Assembly (NCBI GenBank): GCA_050257855.1
Contig: JBLMXQ010000118.1
Span: forward strand, 4,104-68,103
DNA length: 64,000 bases
Origin: JBLMXQ01 sp050257855
Lineage (GTDB): Bacteria; Acidobacteriota; Vicinamibacteria; Vicinamibacterales; CAVVIG01
Direction of reading: 5' to 3'
Shown here piece after piece: positions 39,766 to 46,871 of this stretch (positions are counted from its first letter, which is position 1; each line of letters opens with the position of its first letter). Below the pieces are notes generated by a model. That model made no database searches and was not told where the DNA came from. It worked only from the letters and a program-made list of their open reading frames with translations. Position numbers and translations under genes: made by a program.

Positions 39766-41140
39766 CGGCGCGCTGATCCTTGCCCGCTGCCGCGGACGGC
39801 TCCTGCCGTTCGCGGCGCTCGCCGTCCTGCTCGGGTTCCCCTTCGCCGCCCTCGCCATCGGACAGTTGCCGAACGAGGCGGAGCACGCCGCCGTCCGTTA
39901 CACCGAGACTCAGGCGACCGACGTCGTCGTGCAGCTGCAGAAGCGCATCGACAGCGGCGAGGTGAAGCTGCAGTTCGACCCCCGGCACGGCTATCTGCCC
40001 GCGGTGCTCGACGCGCTCAAGGTGCCCGTCTCGTCGCAGGGGCTGGTGTTCTCCCGCACGAGCCTCCAGGTCGACCACATCGCGCCGTGGGCGCCGCGCG
40101 CCGTGTACTTCAACGACAACGTCTACGTCGGCTGGGTCCAGCACGGGCCGATCATGGAGATCGCGTCGGCCGATCCGAAGCTCGGCGCCGTCTTCTACAC
40201 GCTGAACCAGCAGCAGACCGATCACCCGGTGTTCGAGCGGCAGGGGCAGACATGCCTCCAGTGCCACGACTCCTCCTCGACCACCGGCGGCGTCCCCGGC
40301 TTCATCCTCCGGTCGGTGCTGGTGGATCGCCAGGGCTACGTCATCTCGCCGCTCAGCGACGGCCCGACGACCGACCGCACGCCGATCGACGAGCGGTGGG
40401 GCGGGTGGTACGTGACCGGCACGAACGGCGACCAGGGCCATCTCGGCAACCTGTTCGCGCCGATGCTGGCCAGCGAGGTGACGAACGCCCACACCCTGCT
40501 CGCGAAGCTCGACAGGTCGGCCAACGCCAACGTGACCGATCTCGGCAAGCGCTTCGACGTGCATCCCTACCTGGCTCCGACGAGCGACATCGTCGCGCTG
40601 CTGGTGCTCGCGCACCAGGCCTACGTCCACAACCTGATCACGATCGCCAGCTTCGAGACGCGGAAGGCGCTCTACGACGAGAAACTGCTGCTCGCCTCGC
40701 GCGGCGCCCCCGAGGGATCCCCGCATCTCGACGTGACGATGATGCGCGTCCAGGGAGCCGGGGAGCGCCTGGTCCGGGCGATGCTGTTCTCGAAGGAGGC
40801 GCCGCTGGCTTCGCCGGTGAAGGGGACGTCGGGCTTCGCCGCCGAATTCGTCAGCCACGGCCCGAAGGACAGCCAGGGCCGGTCGCTGCGCGACCTCGAT
40901 CTGAACACGCGGGTCTTCAAGTATCCGCTCAGCTATCTCATCTACTCCGAGGACTTCGACGCCCTGCCGCCCCTGGTCAAGGAATACGTGTACCGGCGGC
41001 TGAACGTCGTCCTCTCCGGTGCGGACACGAGCGGCGACTTCGATCTGTCGGCTGCCGACCGGCAGGCCATCCTCGCGATCCTGCGCGACACGAAGCCCGA
41101 CTTCACGGCGTTCACCGCGAACAAGACCGTCGCGCACTGA
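39731..41140 (+). CDS. Secreted monoheme protein of unknown family (CLQCH)
   Basis: Protein of about 469 residues. A hydrophobic export signal (LLPFAALAVLLGFPFAALA) is followed by a soluble region with one heme motif CLQCHDSSSTTGGVPGFILRSV near residue 175 and conserved-looking stretches (YFNDNVYVGWVQHG, DRTPIDERWGGWYVTGTNGDQGHLGNL). The family is not recognised; the single CxxCH and the export signal point to a periplasmic c-type cytochrome. The start is uncertain: no ATG lies before the signal, the GTG at 39731 overlaps the ankyrin gene by 35 bases, and a CTG at 39771 is the only closer alternative. Coupled translation with the ankyrin gene is likely. The left cassette has no counterpart. 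Confidence 0.75.
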   Translation: MPRTITSACRASGALILARCRGRLLPFAALAVLLGFPFAALAIGQLPNEAEHAAVRYTETQATDVVVQLQKRIDSGEVKLQFDPRHGYLPAVLDALKVPVSSQGLVFSRTSLQVDHIAPWAPRAVYFNDNVYVGWVQHGPIMEIASADPKLGAVFYTLNQQQTDHPVFERQGQTCLQCHDSSSTTGGVPGFILRSVLVDRQGYVISPLSDGPTTDRTPIDERWGGWYVTGTNGDQGHLGNLFAPMLASEVTNAHTLLAKLDRSANANVTDLGKRFDVHPYLAPTSDIVALLVLAHQAYVHNLITIASFETRKALYDEKLLLASRGAPEGSPHLDVTMMRVQGAGERLVRAMLFSKEAPLASPVKGTSGFAAEFVSHGPKDSQGRSLRDLDLNTRVFKYPLSYLIYSEDFDALPPLVKEYVYRRLNVVLSGADTSGDFDLSAADRQAILAILRDTKPDFTAFTANKTVAH

Positions 41141-41146
41141 CCTGAG

Positions 41147-41881
41147 ATGCTGCACAGCACACGACCCGCAGGAATCGCGCTCGCCCTGTTGACCGCGGCG
41201 GCGCTGGCCGCAGCCGCCGGATCCGACACGGTGCCGGCCAGCGGCGGCGACATCACCATCACGCCGATCAACCACGCCACCGTCGAAGTCGCCCACGCCG
41301 GAAAGGTCATCCTCGTGGATCCGGTCGCGCAGGGCAGCTACACGGGCCTGCCGGCGCCCGACATCATCCTCGTGACCGACATCCACGGCGACCATCTCGA
41401 TCCCGCGACCGTTGCACGGGTGAAGAAGGCGGGGACGAAGATCGTCGCGCCGGCCGCGGCCGCGCCGAAGCTCGAAGGCGCGATCGTCATGGCGAACGGG
41501 CAGACGCAGGAGGTGGACGGCGTCCGCATCGAAGCGGTGCCGATGTACAACCTGACGCGCGGGCCGTCGCCCGGCCAGCTGTATCACACGAAAGGACGCG
41601 GCAACGGGTACATCGTGACGCTCGGCGGCAAGCGGGTGTACTTCGCCGGCGACACGGAATGCACGCCGGAGATGCGGGCGCTCACCCATATCGACGTCGC
41701 CTTCGTGCCGATGAACCTGCCCTACACGATGCCGCCGACGGAAGCGGCCGAATGCGTGAAGGCGTTCAAGCCGGCGATCGTCTATCCGTACCACTATCGG
41801 GGATCGGACCTGAAGGAGTTCGCCTCGGCGCTCCAGGGCAGCGGCATCGAGGTCCGGCTGCGCGACTGGTACGGGAAGTGA
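41147..41881 (+). CDS. Secreted MBL-fold metallohydrolase (UlaG-like)
   Basis: Protein of 244 residues: signal peptide (to about AAAAGS), then a metallo-beta-lactamase-like fold: ITPINHATVEVAHAGKVILVDPVAQ, metal motif ILVTDIHGDHLD, GNGYIVTLGGKRVYFAGDTECTPEM, and the last ligand region IVYPYHYRGSD. The metal motif reads D-x-H-x-D-H: the first His of the classical HxHxDH is Asp. It is encoded six bases after the monoheme protein and ends the right-hand cassette operon. Substrate unknown; an exported hydrolase working with the preceding redox proteins is possible. Confidence 0.9.
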   Translation: MLHSTRPAGIALALLTAAALAAAAGSDTVPASGGDITITPINHATVEVAHAGKVILVDPVAQGSYTGLPAPDIILVTDIHGDHLDPATVARVKKAGTKIVAPAAAAPKLEGAIVMANGQTQEVDGVRIEAVPMYNLTRGPSPGQLYHTKGRGNGYIVTLGGKRVYFAGDTECTPEMRALTHIDVAFVPMNLPYTMPPTEAAECVKAFKPAIVYPYHYRGSDLKEFASALQGSGIEVRLRDWYGK

Positions 41882-41894
41882 CGACGTCGGCGGG

Positions 41895-43148
41895 CTACTG
41901 CTGACGTTCGAGGATCCACGCGACCGTCGCGATCACCTTCTCGAGGAGCGGCCGCCGCCGCCAGACCTCGAGCGTGATCTCGTCGCAGTGCCGGCGATCG
42001 GCGTCGAAGTCCTTCTCGAGCCGGGCCGCGACCGGCTCGTCCCGGATCGCAATATTCACCTCGTCGTTGTGCTCGAACGACCGGTTGTCGACGTTGGTGG
42101 TCCCGATGACGCTCCACAGGCCGTCGACGAGGAGCGTCTTGGTGTGCGTCATGCCGCCGCGGTACTCGAAGATGCGGACGCCCGCCTCGAGCAGCGGCCC
42201 GTAGTTGCGACGGCTCGCGAGCCGCACCCACGCCTGATCGGTTTCGGCGCCGGGCACGATGACCTGGACGTCCACGCCGCGCCGCGCGGTGCGCCGGAAT
42301 GCCTCGCGGAACGCGCGGTCGGGGAGGAAGTACGGCGTCGTGATCCGCACGCGCCCCTTCGCGCCTTCGACCAGCAGCTGGAAGAGCGCCCGCGAGACGG
42401 TCGCGCGATCCGCCGGCGAGCTGCGGACCGCGAACGCCGGGCTGTCGCCGACGCGCTCGTGCGGCTTGTACGTCTCGGGCCCGGTCAGGATCTCCCCGGT
42501 GCACTCGAGCCAGTTCTCGGCGACGACGCCCTGGATGTCCGACACGACCGGCCCTTCGATGCGCGCCATCATGTCGCGCCAGCGCGGCTTGCCCTTCCGG
42601 GATTCCGCCCAGAAGTCGGCGATGCCGGCGCCCCCCGCGAACGCGACGCGGCCGTCGACGACGAGCAGCTCGCGGTGCGTGCGGTTGTTCAGCCGCCACA
42701 GCCGGTACCAGGTAATCCGCTGGTACGCCTCGACGCGGCAGCCGGCCTCGCGCAGCGGTCGCGCGGCCCGGTGAATGGCGCCGAAGCTGCCGATCGCGTC
42801 GATTACCACCGTGACGCGCACGCCGGCCCGCGCGCGCTCGCTCAGGGCTTCGACGAATGCGTCTCTCGTGCGGCCCCGCCTGAAGATGTAGCACTCCATG
42901 TTCACCGTCTCGCGTGCGGACCGGATCGCCTCGAGCATGGCGGGGTAGAAGCAGTCGCCTCCGGTCAGCACCTCGACGCGGTTGCCGTCTTGGAGCGTCG
43001 TGTGGCACGTCGATTCGAGCACGTGGACGAAATGGCCGCTCGTCGCGTCCACTTCCGCCTCGATGTGATACGGCACTTCCGGCGTGAACAGGACGACCAG
43101 AATCAGCCACGCGATGACGGCGCCGCCGAAGATCGTCAGGTAGAGCAT
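41895..43148 (-). CDS. Cardiolipin-synthase-like phospholipase D family protein
   Basis: Protein of 417 residues with one N-terminal membrane helix (LTIFGGAVIAWLILVVLF) and two PLD repeats. The second catalytic motif is canonical, HTKTLLVDGLWSVIGTTNVD (HxKxxxxD). The first reads HRELLVVDGRVAFAGGAGIAD, with Glu in place of the catalytic-motif Lys. The rest (RFEHNDEVNIAIRDEPVAARLEKDFDAD) matches bacterial cardiolipin synthases of the ClsB/Cls type, which join two phospholipid head groups at the inner membrane. It converges on the MBL gene with 13 bp between stops. The preceding gap to the YajQ gene (43149-43265) shows no clear promoter. Confidence 0.9.
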   Translation of the reverse strand: MLYLTIFGGAVIAWLILVVLFTPEVPYHIEAEVDATSGHFVHVLESTCHTTLQDGNRVEVLTGGDCFYPAMLEAIRSARETVNMECYIFRRGRTRDAFVEALSERARAGVRVTVVIDAIGSFGAIHRAARPLREAGCRVEAYQRITWYRLWRLNNRTHRELLVVDGRVAFAGGAGIADFWAESRKGKPRWRDMMARIEGPVVSDIQGVVAENWLECTGEILTGPETYKPHERVGDSPAFAVRSSPADRATVSRALFQLLVEGAKGRVRITTPYFLPDRAFREAFRRTARRGVDVQVIVPGAETDQAWVRLASRRNYGPLLEAGVRIFEYRGGMTHTKTLLVDGLWSVIGTTNVDNRSFEHNDEVNIAIRDEPVAARLEKDFDADRRHCDEITLEVWRRRPLLEKVIATVAWILERQQ

Positions 43149-43265
43149 GGAAGGACGGCCGCACGCCCGGCGGCGGCCGGCCGGCGGCGCAGTGTCAGTC
43201 GCGCGCCGAGCGCCGGGAGCGAGGCCGGCAGCCGGCAGAGGCGAACTGACAGCCGGCAGCTTTCT

Positions 43266-43766
43266 TCACCGGTAGTTCCCGAACTGAAGCGCGACGCCGA
43301 AGTCGTGTTCCCGCAGCAGGTGAATGGCTTCCTGCAGGTCGTCCTTCGAGGCCGAGGTGACGCGGACCTGATCGGCCTGGATGGCGGCCTGCACCTTTCT
43401 GAGCTTGCGGTCCTTCAGAAACTTCACGATCTCGCGCGCGGCGTCGATTGGGATGCCCTGCTGGATGTCGATCACCCGGCGCACGGCTCCGCCGGCGGCC
43501 GTCTCAGAGGCGCCGGCCTTGAAGTTCTTCACCGGCACGCCGCGGCGAACGAGGCGCGTCTGCAGGATCTCCCACAGCGCGTTCATCTTCATCTCGTCGT
43601 CGGTCAGCAGGGTGAGCGTGTTGTCTTCCCTGTTCAGCGTGATTTCGGCTTTCGCGCCCTTGAAATCGTACCGCTGTCCGACTTCCTTCCGCGCCTGGTT
43701 CAGCGCGTTGTCGACCTCCTGGAAATCGATGGTGGACGTGATGTCGAACGACGCCGTGGCTGGCAT
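43266..43766 (-). CDS. yajQ: YajQ-family nucleotide-binding protein
   Basis: Protein of 166 residues, full length for the family. Opens SFDITSTIDFQEVDNALNQARKEVGQRYDFKGAKAEITLNRE, continues with DDEMKMNALWEILQTRLVRRGV, and ends EHDFGVALQFGNYR, all YajQ hallmarks. Members bind nucleic acids or cyclic di-GMP. A minus-strand TACAAT ends exactly six bases before the ATG at 43766, with no Shine-Dalgarno sequence, so the message is probably leaderless. Confidence 0.95.
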   Translation of the reverse strand: MPATASFDITSTIDFQEVDNALNQARKEVGQRYDFKGAKAEITLNREDNTLTLLTDDEMKMNALWEILQTRLVRRGVPVKNFKAGASETAAGGAVRRVIDIQQGIPIDAAREIVKFLKDRKLRKVQAAIQADQVRVTSASKDDLQEAIHLLREHDFGVALQFGNYR

Positions 43767-43772
43767 GCCCCG

Positions 43773-43778
43773 ATTGTA
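43773..43778 (-). promoter_or_regulatory. -10 TACAAT six bases before the yajQ start
   Basis: TACAAT on the minus strand (five of six consensus bases) is followed by CGGGGC and then the ATG at 43766, so initiation of transcription should fall on the start codon. Confidence 0.5.
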
Positions 43779-43812
43779 CCTTGCCGCCCGGATCAGGAGC
43801 CGGAGAGAACGC

Positions 43813-43818
43813 TACAAT
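43813..43818 (+). promoter_or_regulatory. -10 TACAAT ahead of the fdhD leader ORF
   Basis: TACAAT (five of six bases) ends four bases before the ATG at 43823 and seven before the ATG at 43826. No convincing -35 was found. It would start an essentially leaderless transcript carrying the small ORF and fdhD. Confidence 0.4.
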
Positions 43819-43822
43819 GCCG

Positions 43823-43933
43823 ATGATGACCGGCGAGCGGCCCAGGGTCGGCGTCTCGGCGGAACTGGCGCGCCAGCGGCTGAGCCCGCGATACGGCTCC
43901 GCGCCGACGGCGGCGCAACGGTCGATCGAATGA
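43823..43933 (+). CDS. Possible 36-residue leader ORF overlapping the fdhD start
   Basis: ATG at 43823 (or 43826) opens a frame of 36 residues (MMTGERPRVGVSAELARQ at its start), rich in Arg, whose TGA at 43931-43933 overlaps the fdhD ATG at 43930 (ATGA). It sits immediately behind a -10-like TACAAT. Since fdhD itself has no Shine-Dalgarno sequence, translation of this ORF could deliver ribosomes to fdhD. The peptide has no recognisable homologue and may have no function of its own. Evidence is positional only. Confidence 0.4.
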   Translation: MMTGERPRVGVSAELARQRLSPRYGSAPTAAQRSIE

Positions 43934-44760
43934 ACGGGCGCGAAGGTTTCCGCACGGTGGAGGTGACGCGCGTGCACGGCGGTGGACGCGCGAACGACTG
44001 CGATCGCGCCGCCACCGAGGAGCCGCTCGAGATCCGCCTCCACGGCCGGCCGTTCGCAGTGGTGATGCGTACGCCGGGACACGACCGCGAGCTGGCCGCC
44101 GGCTTCCTCCTGAGCGAGGGCGTGCTCCGCGGGGCGGACGATCTCGGGACCATCGAGCACTGCACGGACGCCGGCGCCGAGCATCCCGAGAACATCGTCA
44201 ACGTGACGCTGACGAACGAATCGCCGGAGACGCTCGGCCGCGTCCTCGCGAACCGGCGCCAGGTGACGATGAACTCGTCGTGCGGGCTGTGCGGCCGGCT
44301 GACGATCGAGTCGCTGCGCGCCGCCGCGCCGCCCATCGAAGGGGCGTGCACCGTGGCCGCACCGGTGCTGGCGAGCCTGCCCGACCGGCTGCGCGCGGCG
44401 CAGGTGGTGTTCGACGAGACCGGCGGGCTCCACGCGGCCGGCCTGTTCACGCCGGCCGGCGAGCTGATCGAGGTCGCCGAAGACGTCGGACGTCACAACG
44501 CCGTGGACAAGGTCGTCGGGCGGATGCTGATGCGCGAGGCGTTGCCGCTGTCCTCGTCGGTGCTGTTCGTGAGCGGCCGGACGTCGTACGAGATCGTGCA
44601 GAAGGCCTTCCTGGCGGGCGTGCCGATCGTCGGCGCCGTCTCCGCCCCGTCGAGCCTCGCGATCGATCTGGCGAAGGAGGCCGGCATCACGCTGGTCGGC
44701 TTCGTGCGCGGCGGCGGGTTCAACATCTACGCGCACGAGCGGCGAATCACGTCACGGTAG
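43930..44760 (+). CDS. fdhD: FdhD, sulfurtransferase for formate dehydrogenase maturation
   Basis: Protein of 276 residues matching FdhD throughout: EEPLEIRLHGRPFAVVMRTPGHDRELAAGFLLSEGV, the active CxxC in NSSCGLCGRLT, GLHAAGLF, EDVGRHNAVDKVVG, VSGRTSYEIVQKAFLAGVPIVGAVSAPSSLAIDLAKE. FdhD carries sulfur from the cysteine desulfurase to the molybdenum cofactor of formate dehydrogenases, which cannot work without it. Its presence 1.2 kb from the formate dehydrogenase operon ending at 45996 supports that assignment. The ATG at 43930 lacks a ribosome-binding site but is overlapped by a small upstream frame. Confidence 0.95.
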   Translation: MNGREGFRTVEVTRVHGGGRANDCDRAATEEPLEIRLHGRPFAVVMRTPGHDRELAAGFLLSEGVLRGADDLGTIEHCTDAGAEHPENIVNVTLTNESPETLGRVLANRRQVTMNSSCGLCGRLTIESLRAAAPPIEGACTVAAPVLASLPDRLRAAQVVFDETGGLHAAGLFTPAGELIEVAEDVGRHNAVDKVVGRMLMREALPLSSSVLFVSGRTSYEIVQKAFLAGVPIVGAVSAPSSLAIDLAKEAGITLVGFVRGGGFNIYAHERRITSR

Positions 44761-44763
44761 GAG

Positions 44764-44769
44764 TATCGT
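44764..44769 (+). promoter_or_regulatory. -10-like TATCGT six bases before the DinB-family start
   Basis: TATCGT (four of six bases) ends six bases before the ATG at 44776, immediately after the fdhD stop codon. This repeats the leaderless spacing seen at other genes in the window, though the hexamer is weak. Confidence 0.3.
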
Positions 44770-44775
44770 CCCGCC

Positions 44776-45330
44776 ATGCCGATTCTCGATTCCGAGGTGC
44801 CGCGCGCGCGGATGCCGCTGCTGCAGCACGTGCTCGACACCTACGCGAGCGAGATCAACAAGGCGGCGTCGGTCTGGCAGGCGTTCGCGGACCGTGACCT
44901 GGAGTATCGCCCCCATCCGCGATCGGCCACGGTGGGCGACATCTTCCGGCACGAGCTGCTCTCGGGCCGGCGGTTCTTCGGCGAGTTCCTCGGAGCGGAG
45001 GAGCCGCCGGCGAACGCCGTGCTGCCGGCGGAACCGACGGTGGCGGCGTTCGTCGCGCGTGTCGAGGAACTGGCGCGTCCGCGGTTGACGTTCCTGGCGG
45101 ATCGGGACGAGCCGTGGTGGCTGGAGCGCGTGCCGTTCTTCGGCGTGGACCGCGCGCGGATCTGGATCGTCTGGCGACGCATCCTGCACACGGCGCATCA
45201 CCGCACGCAGTTGACGGTGTATCTGCGCCTGCTCGACCGGCCCGTGCCCTCCGTCTACGGTCCCACCGCTGATGTCACGTGGACCGGCGCCGACCCGACG
45301 CAGTCGCTGGACGCGGCCGGCCGCAAGTAA
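44776..45330 (+). CDS. DinB-family putative metal-dependent protein
   Basis: Protein of 184 residues with the four-helix DinB/YfiT-like build. Candidate metal ligands are His in IFRHELLSG (near residue 58) and the pair in HTAHHRTQLTVYLRL (near 142-146), the characteristic spacing for the family. Such proteins include thiol S-transferases and hydrolases; no substrate can be named. It begins 15 bases after fdhD on the same strand. Confidence 0.9.
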   Translation: MPILDSEVPRARMPLLQHVLDTYASEINKAASVWQAFADRDLEYRPHPRSATVGDIFRHELLSGRRFFGEFLGAEEPPANAVLPAEPTVAAFVARVEELARPRLTFLADRDEPWWLERVPFFGVDRARIWIVWRRILHTAHHRTQLTVYLRLLDRPVPSVYGPTADVTWTGADPTQSLDAAGRK

Positions 45331-45360
45331 GAAGCTCAAGCTCGGGTCCCGGGCCCGCGT

Positions 45361-45999
45361 CTATTGCGTCGGCGTCAGCACGCCCTGGTGGCAGGTGTAG
45401 CACTGGAACTGCGGCGGTTTGGCCATGCCCTGGAAGTAGGTCGGCATCTCGTCCATCAGTTTCAGCATCGACAGCGCCGTCTTCTTCGCGGGCTTGTTCT
45501 CGGAGTCCCACTCGTCAGGCGTGTGGCAGTGCACGCACCCGACGCCCAGCGCCGCGGCGAAGACGCTCATCGTCATGCGCATGTCGCCGGCCTTGATGTC
45601 GCCGAGCGCCCTGAGGTTCTTGTAGACCTCGCGCGCCGGCTTCTCTGCGTTGGCCGGGCTGACCGCCGCCGAGTCCGGCCACTCGTCGTACAGCGACTTC
45701 CACGCCGATTCCTGCAGCGTCGGCGGGTCGGGATGGCCGGCATGGCAGGTATTGCAGCTGATGCCGCCCGCGTAGCTCAGCGACCCGTTGCTGACGCCGT
45801 TCGTCATCTTCTCCATGCGCGCCGCCATGTCGAACGCCGGCAGGCTCGAGGTCTTCCACACGCCGGGCTCGTGGCAGTGGGCGCAGTCGACCCCGAGGTC
45901 CGTCGTGAAGGAGCCGTTGTGGGGATCGTGCGGGGTGGCCGGTGCGGCCTGCGGCGACGCGGCGGTCAGGAGCGCGAGCAGGAGCAGCGCGAACGTCAT
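45361..45999 (-). CDS. Tetraheme cytochrome c, reaction-centre cytochrome subunit-like
   Basis: Protein of 212 residues: signal peptide (to about SPQAAPA) and four heme motifs CAHCH, CNTCH, CVHCH and CYTCH. The segment VFAAALGVGCVHCHTPDEWDSENKPAKKTALSMLKLMDEM resembles the photosynthetic reaction-centre cytochrome (CytoC_RC) repeat, a domain common in non-phototrophic Acidobacteria. The ATG at 45999 overlaps the stop of the ferredoxin-type formate dehydrogenase subunit by four bases (ATGA), so it is co-translated with that operon. A periplasmic electron acceptor or donor associated with formate metabolism is inferred. Note that the preceding subunits look cytoplasmic. Confidence 0.9.
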   Translation of the reverse strand: MTFALLLLALLTAASPQAAPATPHDPHNGSFTTDLGVDCAHCHEPGVWKTSSLPAFDMAARMEKMTNGVSNGSLSYAGGISCNTCHAGHPDPPTLQESAWKSLYDEWPDSAAVSPANAEKPAREVYKNLRALGDIKAGDMRMTMSVFAAALGVGCVHCHTPDEWDSENKPAKKTALSMLKLMDEMPTYFQGMAKPPQFQCYTCHQGVLTPTQ

Positions 46000-46871
46000 C
46001 TCGTTTCCGACTCCCGGTTCTGAACGAACTGCCAGCCGAATCGTCCCTTGATGCACAGGTTGCCGTGCGTCACCTCGTGATCCAGCGGCGAGGTCACGCG
46101 CACGATGGCGTTGTCCTGCACGTGCAGTTCCAGCGTGCAGCCGACGCCGCAATACGGGCAGATCGTATCGGTGACGGTCTGCCTCGACTCGTCCCACGCG
46201 CCGGCCCGGCGCATGTCGAACTCGGACTTGAACATCAGCGCGCCGGTCGGACAGACGCCGATGCAGTTGCCGCAGTACACGCAGGCGGAGTCGGTCAGGG
46301 GCCGGTCCGACTCGGTCGAGATCCGCGCGTCGAAGCCCCGGCCCGCGACGGCGATGGCGAACGTGTTCTGCGCGTCGGTGCCACACGCCTCGACGCACTT
46401 GTAGCAGAGCACGCAGCGCGAGTAATCCCGCACGTACAGATCGTTGTCGATCCTGGGCGGCTGTGCGACGGTCGCCGATCCGGTTCCGAAGCGTTCCGCG
46501 TCCACGTCGTAGCGCGCCATGTAGCCGCGCAGCTCCGGCGAGACCAGCGTCAGGTCGACCGACGAAGCGAGCAGCTCCAGCACCAGCCGGCGGCTGTGCC
46601 GCACGCGCGCGCTGTCGGTGAGCACGGACATCTTCGGCTCGACGAGGCGCGAGCAGGCGGGCACGAGCGTCCGCGATCCCTCCACCTCGACGACGCAGAC
46701 GCGGCAGACGTTGACCGGCGTGAGCGTCTCCAGGTAGCAGAGCGTCGGCGTGTCGATGCCGTGCGCGCGGCAGGCCTGCAGGATGGTCGTCCCCTCGGGG
46801 ACGGACACGCCGCGGCCGTCGATCGTCAGCTCCACCTGGCGCGGGGGCGCCATCCTGAGCGGGATCCCCAT
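45996..46871 (-). CDS. Formate dehydrogenase iron-sulfur subunit carrying the N-terminal [4Fe-4S] domain of FdhA
   Basis: Protein of 291 residues. Domains in order: [2Fe-2S] ferredoxin (ILQACRAHGIDTPTLCYLETLTPVNVCRVCVVEV, near 30-75); a His-Cys-type linker in which the usual CxxCxxxxxC ligands are missing (HSRRLVLELLASSVDLTLVSPELRGYM); a double [4Fe-4S] ferredoxin (CVLCYKCVEACG and CVYCGNCIGVCPTG); and the [4Fe-4S] domain that opens molybdopterin enzymes (TDTICPYCGVGCTLELHV ... GNLCIKGRFGW). The protein then stops where FdhA proteins normally continue into the catalytic domain. That domain is on a separate gene at 48700-50589. Its start forms a TGATG junction with the NuoEF-type gene. It should bridge electrons from the formate site to the flavin subunit. 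Confidence 0.9.
   Translation of the reverse strand: MGIPLRMAPPRQVELTIDGRGVSVPEGTTILQACRAHGIDTPTLCYLETLTPVNVCRVCVVEVEGSRTLVPACSRLVEPKMSVLTDSARVRHSRRLVLELLASSVDLTLVSPELRGYMARYDVDAERFGTGSATVAQPPRIDNDLYVRDYSRCVLCYKCVEACGTDAQNTFAIAVAGRGFDARISTESDRPLTDSACVYCGNCIGVCPTGALMFKSEFDMRRAGAWDESRQTVTDTICPYCGVGCTLELHVQDNAIVRVTSPLDHEVTHGNLCIKGRFGWQFVQNRESETR

Noticed and set aside
43149..43265. Possible RNA gene or regulator site between the PLD and yajQ genes
   Set aside because: Only GC-rich short repeats are visible; no stable extended hairpin, promoter or conserved motif could be supported.
45361..45999. Evidence for photosynthesis from the reaction-centre-type tetraheme cytochrome
   Set aside because: This cytochrome domain is common in non-phototrophs and no reaction centre or bacteriochlorophyll gene is present.
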